NCBI GenBank assembly: GCA_016707895.1
Contig: JADJGV010000006.1
Coordinates: 1 to 64,000, forward strand
Reading direction: 5' to 3'
DNA length: 64,000 bases
DNA from: Myxococcales bacterium
GTDB lineage: Bacteria; Myxococcota_A; Polyangia; Haliangiales; Haliangiaceae
Positions 1 to 7,572 of the stretch are shown one piece after another. Under the pieces are notes generated by a model. It ran no database searches, was not told the DNA's origin, and saw nothing but the letters and a program-made list of their open reading frames with translations. Every line of letters begins with the position of its first letter. Positions within the stretch are counted from its first letter, which is position 1. The position numbers were made by a program, and so were the translations under genes.

Positions 1-502
1 CGCCGGTGGCGTCGCCACCCGCGCCGCCGTCACCGCCCGGTCCGCCGTCGTCGCCCGACGAGTAGCGGGTGGCGTCGGCGCCGTCGCCGCCGCGGCCGCC
101 GTCGCCGCCGATCCCGCCGTCGCCGCCGCGCCCGCCGGGGCCGCCCAGGGCCCGCAGCACGATCGCGCCGGCCTCGCCGATCGCGCCGGCGCGATCGATC
201 GCCGTCGGTGAGCCGCCCGGCCGCGCCAGCTCGCCACGCAGCGTGTACAGCCCGTCGCCGTGGCTCAGCCGCACCTGGATCCTGCCGCCGTCCTCGCCGC
301 CCACTGCCGGCCCGGCGTCGCCGCCGCGCTGCCCATCGCCGCCGCGGTGGCCGTCGGCGCCGTCGAACCCCGCGGCCCCGTCGGCGCCGCGCGCGCCGGA
401 GACGTCTACCCGCACCAGCGCGTCGGGATCGGGCCGGGTCGACGGCGGCGCCGCCTCGCGATACGGAGCTCCCACGCCGGGACGGTACACGCCCGGCGCC
501 AC
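1..502 (-). CDS. Gly/Asp-rich collagen-like surface protein, C-terminus beyond window (partial)
   Basis: The minus-strand frame that stays open to base 1 reads as a low-complexity Gly-Gly-Asp-Gly protein, with many GGDGG and GADG units. A less repetitive stretch near 170-290 contains RIQVRLSHGDGLYTLRGEL. The composition resembles collagen-like or PE-PGRS-type surface proteins, but no catalytic domain is visible. The start is uncertain. GTG at 502 or 490 are the first in-frame candidates after a TGA at 521-523. Just above that TGA the same frame reads LVLRLTCVAAAPA, which looks like the end of a signal peptide, so the true N-terminus may lie upstream of a broken or misread stop. The gene continues off the left edge. 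Function is unknown; secreted or surface location is inference from composition. Confidence 0.55.
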   Translation of the reverse strand, partial: MAPGVYRPGVGAPYREAAPPSTRPDPDALVRVDVSGARGADGAAGFDGADGHRGGDGQRGGDAGPAVGGEDGGRIQVRLSHGDGLYTLRGELARPGGSPTAIDRAGAIGEAGAIVLRALGGPGGRGGDGGIGGDGGRGGDGADATRYSSGDDGGPGGDGGAGGDATG

Positions 503-546
503 CGGCGCGACCGCCGGCGCTCACGCCGGCGCGGCGGCCACGCAGG

Positions 547-726
547 TCAGGCGCAACACCAGCCGCTAGGCGAGCACGGGCTGCGGCGCCGCGGCGTCCG
601 GCGGGATCGCCTCGTCGGTGTGCCAGGCCACGCCGCAGGCGCCGCGGCGCGCGCCCGGCTCGGGAAGTTGGGCAGCGCGACCCCGTCGCGCACGAACCGC
701 TCGCTGACGGCGTCGGACGCGCCCAT
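547..726 (-). other. Possible small gene with a broken reading frame between two surface-protein genes
   Basis: From an ATG at 726 the minus strand encodes GASDAVSERFVRDGVALPNF with codon use typical of real genes here. After about base 660 the coding-like composition moves to another frame, which reads GARRGACGVAWHTDEAIPP and stops at a TAG (565-567). In the original frame the protein becomes Arg/Pro-rich, as expected of non-coding DNA in this genome. A one-base indel near 660 would join the two parts into a protein of about 50 residues. I recognise no family. This is either a degenerate small gene or a sequence error. Confidence 0.25.
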
Positions 727-764
727 GCGGCGACCGTACCACCGCGCGGGCGGCCGCCGGCGCG

Positions 765-1619
765 TCACAGCGGCGGCGGCGGCGGGCCGACCGGGCAGCT
801 GGCCCCGGGCACCAGCCGCACGGCGTCGAGCTGGAACGTGCCGTCGAAGCCGGCGTCGTTGGTGTGGTCGCCGAAGCCGATCGCGGCGCCGGCGGTGAAG
901 GTCGCGCGCTGCAGCGCGAGCGCGCCGTCGACGTACAGCGCCAGGCCGCCGGTGGCGGGGAACGCCAGCCGGTAGGTGTGCCAGGCGGTGGTCGCCAGCG
1001 GGTAGCTCTGGCTCTGGTCGCCCCAGGTCACGGCGCCGGTCTCGAGCATCACCATCTGCTCGCGCTCGACACCGACGCCGTACCAGCCGCTGAACGCCGG
1101 GAACACCACCGCGCTGCCGTCGTAGGGGTTGGAGGTCGCGGTGACCACCCGCGCGCGCCACTCCAGATCGTGGGTCGCGAACCAGGTCGCGGCCAGCGGC
1201 TGCCCCCAGCTCGACACGCTCTGGGTCGACGGCGTCGCGGCGGTGTCGACGGTGACCACCTGGCCGTCGCTGGTGGTCGCGGTCGTCTCGAGGTAACCGG
1301 TCCAGCCCTCGAGGTCGGGCGTGACGTCGCCCGAGAGCAGCGGCAGGGTCGCGGTGCCCACGCACGCCGCGCCCTGGCACGCGTCGTCCCAGGTGCACGG
1401 GTTGGCGTCGTCGCACGCCGTCGGGGCGGTGACCGCGGTGAACACGCACGCGCCGCCGACGCAGGCGTCGGTGGTGCACGCGTTGCCGTCGTTGCAGTCG
1501 AACCCGCCGCGGCACCGCTTGCGGGCCAGATCGTCGAGGTCGACATCGGGCGGCGCGCCCTCGGTGAGGCAGGCGGCGATCAGCGGCAAGGACACGAGCG
1601 TGGGGATGCGCAGGTTCAT
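765..1619 (-). CDS. Lipoprotein with CDDGN-type Cys motif and LamG-like jelly-roll region
   Basis: This 284-residue protein begins with a lipoprotein signal peptide whose lipobox is Ile-Ala-Ala-Cys at residues 14-17. A Cys-rich segment follows, with CNDGNACTTD and CDDANPCTWD repeats, the short motif that recurs in many myxobacterial surface proteins. The rest (about residues 90-275) resembles a concanavalin A-like (LamG-type) jelly roll, with alternating beta strands and a YVDGALAL hairpin typical of that fold. It probably sits on the outer membrane or outside the cell and may bind carbohydrate or protein, but no ligand can be assigned. The protein ends in a Pro-rich tail. It lies upstream, in the same direction, of the partial Gly-rich gene at the left edge. 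Confidence 0.75.
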   Translation of the reverse strand: MNLRIPTLVSLPLIAACLTEGAPPDVDLDDLARKRCRGGFDCNDGNACTTDACVGGACVFTAVTAPTACDDANPCTWDDACQGAACVGTATLPLLSGDVTPDLEGWTGYLETTATTSDGQVVTVDTAATPSTQSVSSWGQPLAATWFATHDLEWRARVVTATSNPYDGSAVVFPAFSGWYGVGVEREQMVMLETGAVTWGDQSQSYPLATTAWHTYRLAFPATGGLALYVDGALALQRATFTAGAAIGFGDHTNDAGFDGTFQLDAVRLVPGASCPVGPPPPPL

Positions 1620-1693
1620 GCCCGGTGAGTCGACCCGGCGCGGCGAGGTTCACCTCACCGCGCTCTCACCGCCGGCCCGCCGGGCGCCGCGCC

Positions 1694-3622
1694 TCACGGG
1701 TGGGCGCAGAACGTCGCCGCGTCGGCGAAGCGCGCGACCAGCGCCTCCGGCATCGGCCCGGGCGCCGCGGTCAGATCCCACCGATCGTCCCAGTCGCCGT
1801 CGGCGCCGTAGCGCCAGCGGCCGGCGATCGCGCGCACGCCGTCGCGATCGACGATCACCTGCATCTCGACGTCGCCGGCGTCGCCCGGCGCGCGCCGCGA
1901 CGGCGCCTCGCACCACCAGCCGACGAAGCGATCGCCGATCACGCGGCCGCGCACCGTGCCGTCGTCGTGGCCGTAGACGCCCCACAGCTCGTCGCCGATC
2001 CGCCGCATCACCAGCCCACCGAAGTCGCCGCGCCACCCGCCGACGATGGTCTCGGCCGGCGCCGGCGGGCCACCGACCAGCCGCGCTGGGTCGCCGCACG
2101 CGTCCGGGTCCGGCAGGTCGACCTCGGCGCGCACCGGCGGCGCGCTGGTGGCCCGCGCGACCCGGGCGCGCAGCGCGGCCAGCGTCGAGCGTAGGCACGC
2201 CTGCGAGGCGTCGCTGATCGCCGGGCTCCAGCGCCGGGCCTCGATCGAGTCGCACGAGGTCACCGCGGCGCGCTGCCACCGCGCCGACCAGGCGTCGAGC
2301 CCCGCCGACAGCGCGTGGGCGGCGTCGGGGCCGCGCTGGGGATCGAGCCGCACGTAGTTGGCGACGATCTTGCTGCTCGGCGTCGGCCCCCACGCCGCCG
2401 CGGCCGGCGCGCCCGCGACGTCGCACGACGGCCGCCCGTGCCGCGACCGCATGACCAGCGCAACGACGATCGCCGCGAGCACCAGCGCCGCCGCGATCGC
2501 CGCGACCACGCGCCCGCGCCGCGGCGGCCGCCGGAGCACCGCCAGGAGCGCCGCGAGATCCGGATAGCGCTCCTCGGGCGCGCGGGCCAGCCCGCGGCGC
2601 AGCGCCGGCCACAGCCACGCCGGCACGCCGGCGCGCGTCGGCGGGCGCGGCGGGGTCGCGGCGATCTCGTCGCGCAGCGCGGCCACGCTCTTGCCCGGCC
2701 ACGGCCGCTCGCCGTACAGCGCCTCGTACAGCACGACGCAGAACGCGAACTGATCGGCGCGCGCGTCGACGGCGCGCCCGGCCAGCTGCTCGGGCGCCAT
2801 GTACGCGGGGGTGCCCAGCGTCGTCCCGATCGCGGTCAGCTCGCGGCCCAGCGCCTCGGGGCTCGGCGTGGCGCCGCTGGCCGAGCGCCCGGCCGGCGCC
2901 AGCGTCGCGGCGACCGCCACCGCGTGGGCGTCGTCCGGCCCGGCGGCGACATCGTCGTCGCCGCCGTCGCGCCCGCCGTCGCTGGTGACGCGCACCAGCC
3001 CGAAGTCGCCGACCCGCGGCCGACCGTCGTGGCCGACCAGGATGTTGGGCGGCTTGACGTCCCGGTGCACGAAGCCGGCCGCGTGGGCCGCGGCCAGGCC
3101 CTCGCCGACGCCGAGCATGACGTCGAGCACCGCGCGCCACGACCGCGGCGTCGCGGCCCGCCACCCGGCGAGGTTGTCGCCGGTGACGTACTCCATCGCG
3201 ATGTAGAAGCGGCCGTCGACCTGTCCCACGCCGTGCACCGCGACGACGTTCGGGTGAGCCAGCTGCGCCATCGCCAGCGCCTCGCGGTACAGCCGCTCGG
3301 TGCCGAACCGCGCGTGGTGGACCTTGACCGCGACCTCGCGCTGGAGCGTCAGATCGCGCGCCAGGTACACGACGCCCATCCCGCCGGCGCCGAGCCGGCG
3401 GACGATGCGGTAGGTGTCGCCGAACAGCTCGCCGGGCCGCAGCTCGTTCGCGCCCGCGCCGGCGGAGGTGCCGGCCACCTCGCGCAGCAGCGCGCCGAGC
3501 GTGCCCGGCTCGCTGGCCGGCGGCGACGACAGATCGACCGCCGACGCCTCGCCGGCGGGCGCCCCCGGCCCGTCGACGTGCGCGCCCGGCGTCGATCGCG
3601 TGAGGGCGTCGCGCTGATCCAT
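1694..3622 (-). CDS. Membrane-anchored Hanks-type Ser/Thr protein kinase
   Basis: The 642-residue protein phosphorylates Ser/Thr on unknown partners. The kinase domain (about residues 71-365) has the Gly loop GAGGMG, the ATP-binding Lys100 in VAVK, the catalytic loop HRDVKPPN (187-194), DFG (206-208) and YMAPE (274-278). One transmembrane helix (about 372-391) follows, then an extracytoplasmic region of about 250 residues with several Cys and a beta-rich end resembling a secreted lipocalin-like or sensing domain. The activation segment between DFG and APE is about 65 residues, roughly three times the usual length, with an Asp/Ala-rich insert at about 212-262. The ATG at 3622 was chosen because the N-terminal segment is acidic and of normal composition from there; upstream codons look non-coding. 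It lies 98 bp downstream of a lipoprotein gene. Confidence 0.9.
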   Translation of the reverse strand: MDQRDALTRSTPGAHVDGPGAPAGEASAVDLSSPPASEPGTLGALLREVAGTSAGAGANELRPGELFGDTYRIVRRLGAGGMGVVYLARDLTLQREVAVKVHHARFGTERLYREALAMAQLAHPNVVAVHGVGQVDGRFYIAMEYVTGDNLAGWRAATPRSWRAVLDVMLGVGEGLAAAHAAGFVHRDVKPPNILVGHDGRPRVGDFGLVRVTSDGGRDGGDDDVAAGPDDAHAVAVAATLAPAGRSASGATPSPEALGRELTAIGTTLGTPAYMAPEQLAGRAVDARADQFAFCVVLYEALYGERPWPGKSVAALRDEIAATPPRPPTRAGVPAWLWPALRRGLARAPEERYPDLAALLAVLRRPPRRGRVVAAIAAALVLAAIVVALVMRSRHGRPSCDVAGAPAAAAWGPTPSSKIVANYVRLDPQRGPDAAHALSAGLDAWSARWQRAAVTSCDSIEARRWSPAISDASQACLRSTLAALRARVARATSAPPVRAEVDLPDPDACGDPARLVGGPPAPAETIVGGWRGDFGGLVMRRIGDELWGVYGHDDGTVRGRVIGDRFVGWWCEAPSRRAPGDAGDVEMQVIVDRDGVRAIAGRWRYGADGDWDDRWDLTAAPGPMPEALVARFADAATFCAHP

Positions 3623-3720
3623 GCGGCTGCGACGCTCATGGTACGGACCCACGGTCGCGCTGTCGATCGCGACCGCACGTCGACGAATCCGGTGGGGTCG
3701 ACGAAGCCGCGGCGGCGCGG

Positions 3721-4428
3721 CTACGGCGGGAGGTCGGCGGCGGCGAGCGCGCGATCCCAGATGCGGATGCGGCGCACGGTGCCGGCGCCGGCCTCGGCCA
3801 TGCCGGTGGCGGTGTCGTCGATGAAGAAGGCAGCCGTCGCGCCCGGCCCCAGCAGCGTCGCCACGCCGGCGGTGTCGGTGAACTGCCAGACCTGGACGCG
3901 GTCGACGTACCCGACCACGGTGCCGGCGGCGTCGCGGGTGATCGTCATCTGGTAGGTCGTCCCGCCGACCAGCCCGGGCGGGCCGTCGGCGAACTGCGAG
4001 CCCGCGACCACGACGAACTGCGAGATGTCGCCGTAGGTGTAGTAGCCCTCGTCGGTGGTCAGCCCCTTGAAGTCGAGGATCTTCTGCCACGACGTGGTGG
4101 CGTAGCTGTCGAACGCGAACACCAGATCGACGGTGTAGACCTGCTCGGGCATCGCGCCGGTGACGGTCAGCCCCTGGTTGGGGCCGAACTGGTAGCCGCC
4201 CGCGACGAAGCCGCCACCGGCCGGCACCAGATCGGGGCCGCCGAAGTCGTCGTGGTAATCGCCGCGCAGGTGGTACTGGTGCTGCGGCGCCAGGGGATCG
4301 GCGTCGACCGCGACCGCGTCGTCGGGCGCGTCGCCGTCGCCGGGCGCGCCGTCGATCACCGGGTCGTAGCCGACGCGCCCGCACGCGGCCACCGCCACGA
4401 GCGCGAAGCTGGCCACCGAGATCCGCAC
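3721..4428 (-). CDS. Lipoprotein with LamG-like domain
   Basis: This 235-residue lipoprotein has a lipobox Val-Ala-Ala-Cys at residues 13-16. An Asp/Ala/Pro linker follows (GDGDAPDDAVAVDADP), the spacer style repeated across lipoproteins in this window. Residues from about 55 onward look like a LamG/concanavalin A-like fold: VDLVFAFDS, WQKILDFKG, YVDRVQVWQF and a closing IRIWDRAL. That last motif is characteristic of LamG-type jelly rolls ('VRIYDRAL'). It is likely exported to the outer membrane and may bind glycans or proteins; the ligand is unknown. It is upstream of the Ser/Thr kinase on the same strand and could be co-transcribed with it. Confidence 0.75.
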   Translation of the reverse strand: MRISVASFALVAVAACGRVGYDPVIDGAPGDGDAPDDAVAVDADPLAPQHQYHLRGDYHDDFGGPDLVPAGGGFVAGGYQFGPNQGLTVTGAMPEQVYTVDLVFAFDSYATTSWQKILDFKGLTTDEGYYTYGDISQFVVVAGSQFADGPPGLVGGTTYQMTITRDAAGTVVGYVDRVQVWQFTDTAGVATLLGPGATAAFFIDDTATGMAEAGAGTVRRIRIWDRALAAADLPP

Positions 4429-4463
4429 GGGGCGAGCCTACACCGGCCGCGCCGACGATCAGA

Positions 4464-4919
4464 TCAGTCGGTGACGCAGGTCGAGCCCGGCGCGCAGGCG
4501 ACCTCGCACCCACCCGCGTCGCAGCCGAACTCGCAGACCGCGCCGGTCTCGCAGGCGAGCTCGCAGCCGCCCGCCGGGCAGTCGACCTCGCAGGTCGATC
4601 CGCCCTCGCACGCGACCTCGCAGCCGCCCGCCGGGCAATCGACCTGGCAGCTCGCCCCGCCCTCGCACGCGATCTCGCAGCCGCCTTCGGGGCAGGTCCA
4701 CTGGCACGCCCCGCCACCCGGGCAGGTGGCGTCGCCGCGCAGCTCGCCGTCGGCTGTGGCGCTGACCTCGCCGGCACCCTCGCCATCGTCGGCCGCGCCC
4801 CCCTCGCCCGTCGCGGGGCCGATCGGCCCCACCGGCCCGGCCGCCGGCGCCGCCGCCGCCACGCACGCCATCGTCGACGCGACCACCGCGCTCATCACGA
4901 TCCAAGACAGGCTGTTCAT
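4464..4919 (-). CDS. Secreted Cys-ladder repeat protein
   Basis: The 151-residue protein starts with a Sec-type signal peptide; a Cys at residue 19 in STMAC could make it a lipoprotein. An Ala/Gly/Asp-rich spacer leads to four 19-residue repeats (residues 72-147) of the form C-x3-C-x4-C-x3-C-x4. In each, Cys is followed by Glu-Val-Asp and Pro-Ala-Gly-Gly, for example CEVDCPAGGCELACE. A Cys at each turn suggests a disulfide-stabilised ladder or a repeated metal site; both ideas are inference. A clear Shine-Dalgarno (AGGGAG, 8 bases before ATG) supports the start. I know no function. It sits just downstream of the rpsI terminator. Confidence 0.75.
   Translation of the reverse strand: MNSLSWIVMSAVVASTMACVAAAAPAAGPVGPIGPATGEGGAADDGEGAGEVSATADGELRGDATCPGGGACQWTCPEGGCEIACEGGASCQVDCPAGGCEVACEGGSTCEVDCPAGGCELACETGAVCEFGCDAGGCEVACAPGSTCVTD
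4479..4706 (-). repeat. Four 57-bp coding repeats (19-residue Cys repeat)
   Basis: Four consecutive 57-bp units encode the 19-residue Cys repeat of the secreted protein at 4464-4919. The two middle units are nearly identical, which suggests recent duplication; the outer two have diverged. Confidence 0.75.
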
Positions 4920-4990
4920 CGCTCGCTCCCTGATCCAGACGGCCACGATGGTAGAGCCGCGAGCCGACGCGCCGGTGGACAGGCCGCGCC

Positions 4991-5031
4991 GAAAACACGA
5001 ACGCCCGACGGACCGTGCGGTGCGTCGGGCG
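4991..5031 (-). terminator. Rho-independent terminator of the rplM-rpsI operon
   Basis: On the minus strand, 20 bases after the rpsI stop, a perfect 9-bp stem (CGCCCGACG at 5023-5031 pairing with CGTCGGGCG at 5002-5010) encloses a 12-base loop. It is followed by a T-rich tail that includes TTTT (4992-4995). This is one of the few classic intrinsic terminators visible in the window. Confidence 0.75.
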
Positions 5032-5050
5032 AGTCCAGTCGAGCGAGCGG

Positions 5051-5452
5051 CTAGCGCTTCGAGAACTGGAAGCGAGCGCGGGCGGCCGCCTGGCCGTACT
5101 TCTTGCGCTCCTTCTTGCGGGGGTCGCGGGTGACGTAGCCGACCGCCTTCAGCTTCGGCCGCAGCTCGCGGTCGATCTTCATCAGGGCGCGGGTGATGCC
5201 GTGGCGCACCGCGCCGGCCTGCGAGGAGATCCCGCCGCCGCGGACCGTCGCGTGGACGTCGTACTGGCCGAGCAGGCCGACTTCCTCGAGCGGCTGACGG
5301 ATGACCATCCGCGCGGTGGCGCGCTTGAAGTAGTCGTCGTCGACGCGGTCGTTGATGTTGAAGCCACCCGCGCCGGCGGTCAGCCACACGCGGGCCACCG
5401 CCGTCTTGCGGCGGCCGGTGGCGTAAGTCTTGGTCGAAGTCGCAGTCGCCAT
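5051..5452 (-). CDS. rpsI: 30S ribosomal protein S9
   Basis: S9 is a small-subunit protein whose C-terminal tail reaches the P-site tRNA. The 133-residue protein has the family features: YATGRRKTAVARV near the N-terminus, the GGG core (HATVRGGGISSQAGA), ALMKIDRELR and the basic tail RDPRKKERKKYG ending in FQFSKR. The usual final Arg that contacts tRNA is present. It lies 16 bp downstream of rplM in the universal L13-S9 order, shares that gene's promoter and is followed by a strong terminator. Length is normal. Confidence 0.97.
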   Translation of the reverse strand: MATATSTKTYATGRRKTAVARVWLTAGAGGFNINDRVDDDYFKRATARMVIRQPLEEVGLLGQYDVHATVRGGGISSQAGAVRHGITRALMKIDRELRPKLKAVGYVTRDPRKKERKKYGQAAARARFQFSKR

Positions 5453-5468
5453 GTCGTCTTCTCCGAAC

Positions 5469-5921
5469 TCAGGCTTCGATGGTCAGCGGCCGGGGCTTCT
5501 GCGCGCTGTGATCGTGCGCGGCGCCCGAGTAGATCTTGAGCTTCTTGATGATCCGGCGGCCCAGCGGGCCCTTGGGCAGCATGCCCCACACCGCGTCGCG
5601 GATGGCGCGGGCCGGGTCCTCGGCGATCACCTGCTTCGCGGTGCGGGTCTTGAGACCGCCCGGATACAGCGTGTGCTTGTAGTAGATCTTCCCATCCATC
5701 TTGTTGCCGGTCAGCTTCGAGCCGCCGGCGTTGATGACGATGACGAAGTCGCCCATGTCCACGTTGGGCGAATAGGTCGGCTTGTGCTTGCCGCGCAGGA
5801 CCGACGCGATCTTGGACGCCGCTCGACCGAGGGTCTGGCCCTGCATGTCGACGATGTACCACTCACGCTGGGCCTCACCGGCTTCCTTGGTGAGCCAAAA
5901 GCTCTTCTGGGTCGTGCTCAT
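5469..5921 (-). CDS. rplM: 50S ribosomal protein L13
   Basis: L13 is an early-assembly protein of the large subunit that binds 23S rRNA. The 150-residue protein shows REWYIVDMQGQTLGRAASKIA, LRGKHKPTYSP, GDFVIVINA, MDGKIYYKHT and AVWGMLPKGPLGRR, all characteristic of the family. The ATG at 5921 is preceded by GGAA and begins the conserved region within a few residues; an in-frame start farther upstream would add an unconserved Arg/Pro-rich leader and would cross the promoter. It is the first gene of the L13-S9 operon. Confidence 0.97.
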   Translation of the reverse strand: MSTTQKSFWLTKEAGEAQREWYIVDMQGQTLGRAASKIASVLRGKHKPTYSPNVDMGDFVIVINAGGSKLTGNKMDGKIYYKHTLYPGGLKTRTAKQVIAEDPARAIRDAVWGMLPKGPLGRRIIKKLKIYSGAAHDHSAQKPRPLTIEA

Positions 5922-5970
5922 GACGGTTCCGTTCGCGGGCACCGCGGGGGGAACCGCGGCGAAGGGGGAT

Positions 5971-5999
5971 CGTCTACAAGGCGCGGGGCTCGGAGTCAA
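5971..5999 (-). promoter_or_regulatory. Sigma-70-type promoter of rplM-rpsI
   Basis: Reading the minus strand, TTGACT (5999-5994) is separated by exactly 17 bases from TAGACG (5976-5971). This is about 50 bases upstream of the rplM ATG. The -35 matches five of six consensus positions; the -10 matches less well. No in vivo data can be seen here, so this is prediction from spacing and sequence. Confidence 0.65.
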
Positions 6000-6058
6000 G
6001 GGCCTGAACGCCATCCCGGGGCCGATCACCACCCGGGACGCCGTGGTAACACGCTGCG

Positions 6059-6913
6059 GTGGCTCAGGTCGGCTTTGTCCTCAAACCTTCGTCCGCCGAG
6101 GCCCGGGATCTGGCCGACGACCTGGCCCGCTGGCTCCTGGGCTGCGGCCACACCCCGGTGCTGCTCGCCGAGGACGGCGTCACCTCCCCGGGGGCGGTGA
6201 TCGCCCCCGAGGACGCCCTGCCCCCGGTGGACCTGGTGTGCGCCCTGGGCGGCGACGGCACGATGCTGCGGGCCAGCCGGGTGGTCGCCGACTCCGGCAC
6301 CCCGGTGCTGGGCGTCAACCTGGGCCAGCTGGGCTTCCTGGCGGGGTTCCTGCCTGCCGAGGCCCGGGCCGCGCTCACCGCCGGCCTGGCCGGCAACCTG
6401 CGGGTCGAGGAGCGCTCGCGGCTGGCGGTCACGGTGCAGCTGGGCGACGAGCTGGTCCACCGCACCGCGCTCAACGACGCCGTCCTCCACCAGGGCGCGA
6501 TGGCCCGCATCCTCGACTGCGACGCCTGGATCGACGACGCCTTCGTCGCCAGCTACCGCGCCGACGGGCTGATCGTCTCCACGCCCACTGGCTCCACCGC
6601 CTACAACATGGCCGCCGGCGGGCCGATCCTCATCCCCGGCGCCGCCGGCATGACGCTCACGCCGATCTGCGCCCACTCGCTGACCAACCGCCCGCTGGTG
6701 GTGCCGGCCCGCTCGATCATCCGCTTCGACCTGCGGCCCGAGGCCAAGGACGTCGTGCTCACCGTCGACGGCCAGTGGGCGCGCCCGATCGTCCCCGGCG
6801 ATCGCGTCGAGATCACCTGCGCCGCCAAGCCGCTGCGGCTGCTCGCCGGCCCCCAGAGCTACTTCGACGTCATGCGCGACAAGCTCCACTGGGGCCTCCG
6901 CGGCGCCCGCTGA
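6059..6913 (+). CDS. nadK: NAD kinase
   Basis: NAD kinase phosphorylates NAD to NADP using ATP or polyphosphate in the cytoplasm. The 284-residue protein has the family signature GGDGT at residues 64-68, LGFLAGF (substrate loop), the conserved ALNDAVLH region and STPTGSTAYNMAAGGPI. It starts with GTG at 6059; the next residues already align with the family start (VGFVLKPSS). It is divergent from rplM, the two starts being 137 bp apart. Length is normal for the family. Confidence 0.95.
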   Translation: MAQVGFVLKPSSAEARDLADDLARWLLGCGHTPVLLAEDGVTSPGAVIAPEDALPPVDLVCALGGDGTMLRASRVVADSGTPVLGVNLGQLGFLAGFLPAEARAALTAGLAGNLRVEERSRLAVTVQLGDELVHRTALNDAVLHQGAMARILDCDAWIDDAFVASYRADGLIVSTPTGSTAYNMAAGGPILIPGAAGMTLTPICAHSLTNRPLVVPARSIIRFDLRPEAKDVVLTVDGQWARPIVPGDRVEITCAAKPLRLLAGPQSYFDVMRDKLHWGLRGAR

Positions 6914-6930
6914 CGCCGAGCACCGACTCC

Positions 6931-6996
6931 CGATCCCGATCCCGATCCCGATCCCGATCCCGGATTCCGATCCCGATCCCGATCCCGATCCCGATT
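6931..6996. repeat. Imperfect hexanucleotide microsatellite (CGATCC)n
   Basis: Immediately downstream of nadK lie five perfect CGATCC units (6931-6960). An imperfect unit with one rearranged segment (6961-6966) follows, then a further four to five units. The run lies in the 127-bp gap before the next gene. It has no reading-frame preservation and could be length-variable. Confidence 0.85.
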
Positions 6997-7040
6997 TCAT
7001 CGCGGGCGCTCACAACGTGCGCCACCGGGCTCTCCCGGGC

Positions 7041-7568
7041 ATGCACAAGCGCACCCTCGCCCTGTCCCTCTCACCGCTCCTGCTGCTGTTCTGCATGGGC
7101 TCGACCGACTGCGACGCGTACTCCGAGGTCACCGTCCCCACCTGGGATCCCTCCGCGCCGGCCACGTACGACGGCCCGTGGGCCAGCGGCGGGTTCCAGG
7201 TCCTCGCTGGCCCCGGCGAGAGCGCGACCTATCGCATCACGCCTGGCCAGCAGGTCCTGGCGATCAGCTCGGCGCTCGACGACGGCGGCGTGCGCGACGT
7301 GACGATGTACGCGACGACCGCGTACGTGTGCTGCGCGGGCTCGATCTGCAGCCGCTCCGACGGCAGCACCCGGCCCATCACCGATAGCCAGCCCGGCGGC
7401 CCGGGCTCGACCGCGTCCAACGGCCTGTGGGTCGGGACCGGCGTCACGCTGCCGACCTGCCGCGCCGGCTACAGCCTCGCCAGCTTCGTGTTCAGCTGGC
7501 AGACGGTGGCCACCAACTTCTCCGGCGTCCGCGCCACCTCGAAGTTGCACACGATCCGGTATCCGTGA
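7041..7568 (+). CDS. Secreted Cys-containing protein of unknown function
   Basis: This 175-residue protein has a clear signal peptide (MHKRTLALSLSPLLLLF) with a Cys at the end of the hydrophobic core, so it may be a lipoprotein although the lipobox is not ideal. The mature part is about 155 residues and holds a Cys-rich centre (YVCCAGSICS). The later residues look beta-rich (LASFVFSWQTV, HTIRYP). I do not recognise a family. ATG at 7041 is preferred over GTG at 7017 because the signal peptide begins there. It is convergent with the pseudouridine synthase gene, only 4 bp apart. Confidence 0.65.
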   Translation: MHKRTLALSLSPLLLLFCMGSTDCDAYSEVTVPTWDPSAPATYDGPWASGGFQVLAGPGESATYRITPGQQVLAISSALDDGGVRDVTMYATTAYVCCAGSICSRSDGSTRPITDSQPGGPGSTASNGLWVGTGVTLPTCRAGYSLASFVFSWQTVATNFSGVRATSKLHTIRYP

Positions 7569-7572
7569 TCCC

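Noticed and set aside
511..567. Selenocysteine readthrough at the TGA at 521-523
   Set aside because: A SelA is present, but there is no recognisable SECIS element and a second stop (TAG) lies 42 bases upstream in the same frame, so a damaged region is more likely.
2315..3955. Plus-strand open frame opposite the Ser/Thr kinase
   Set aside because: Arg/His-rich and motif-free; it crosses the boundaries of two real minus-strand genes.
6931..6996. Hexanucleotide run as a protein-coding region
   Set aside because: It lies between two genes, gives only Ser-Arg or Ile-Pro repeats, and has no start or conservation evidence.
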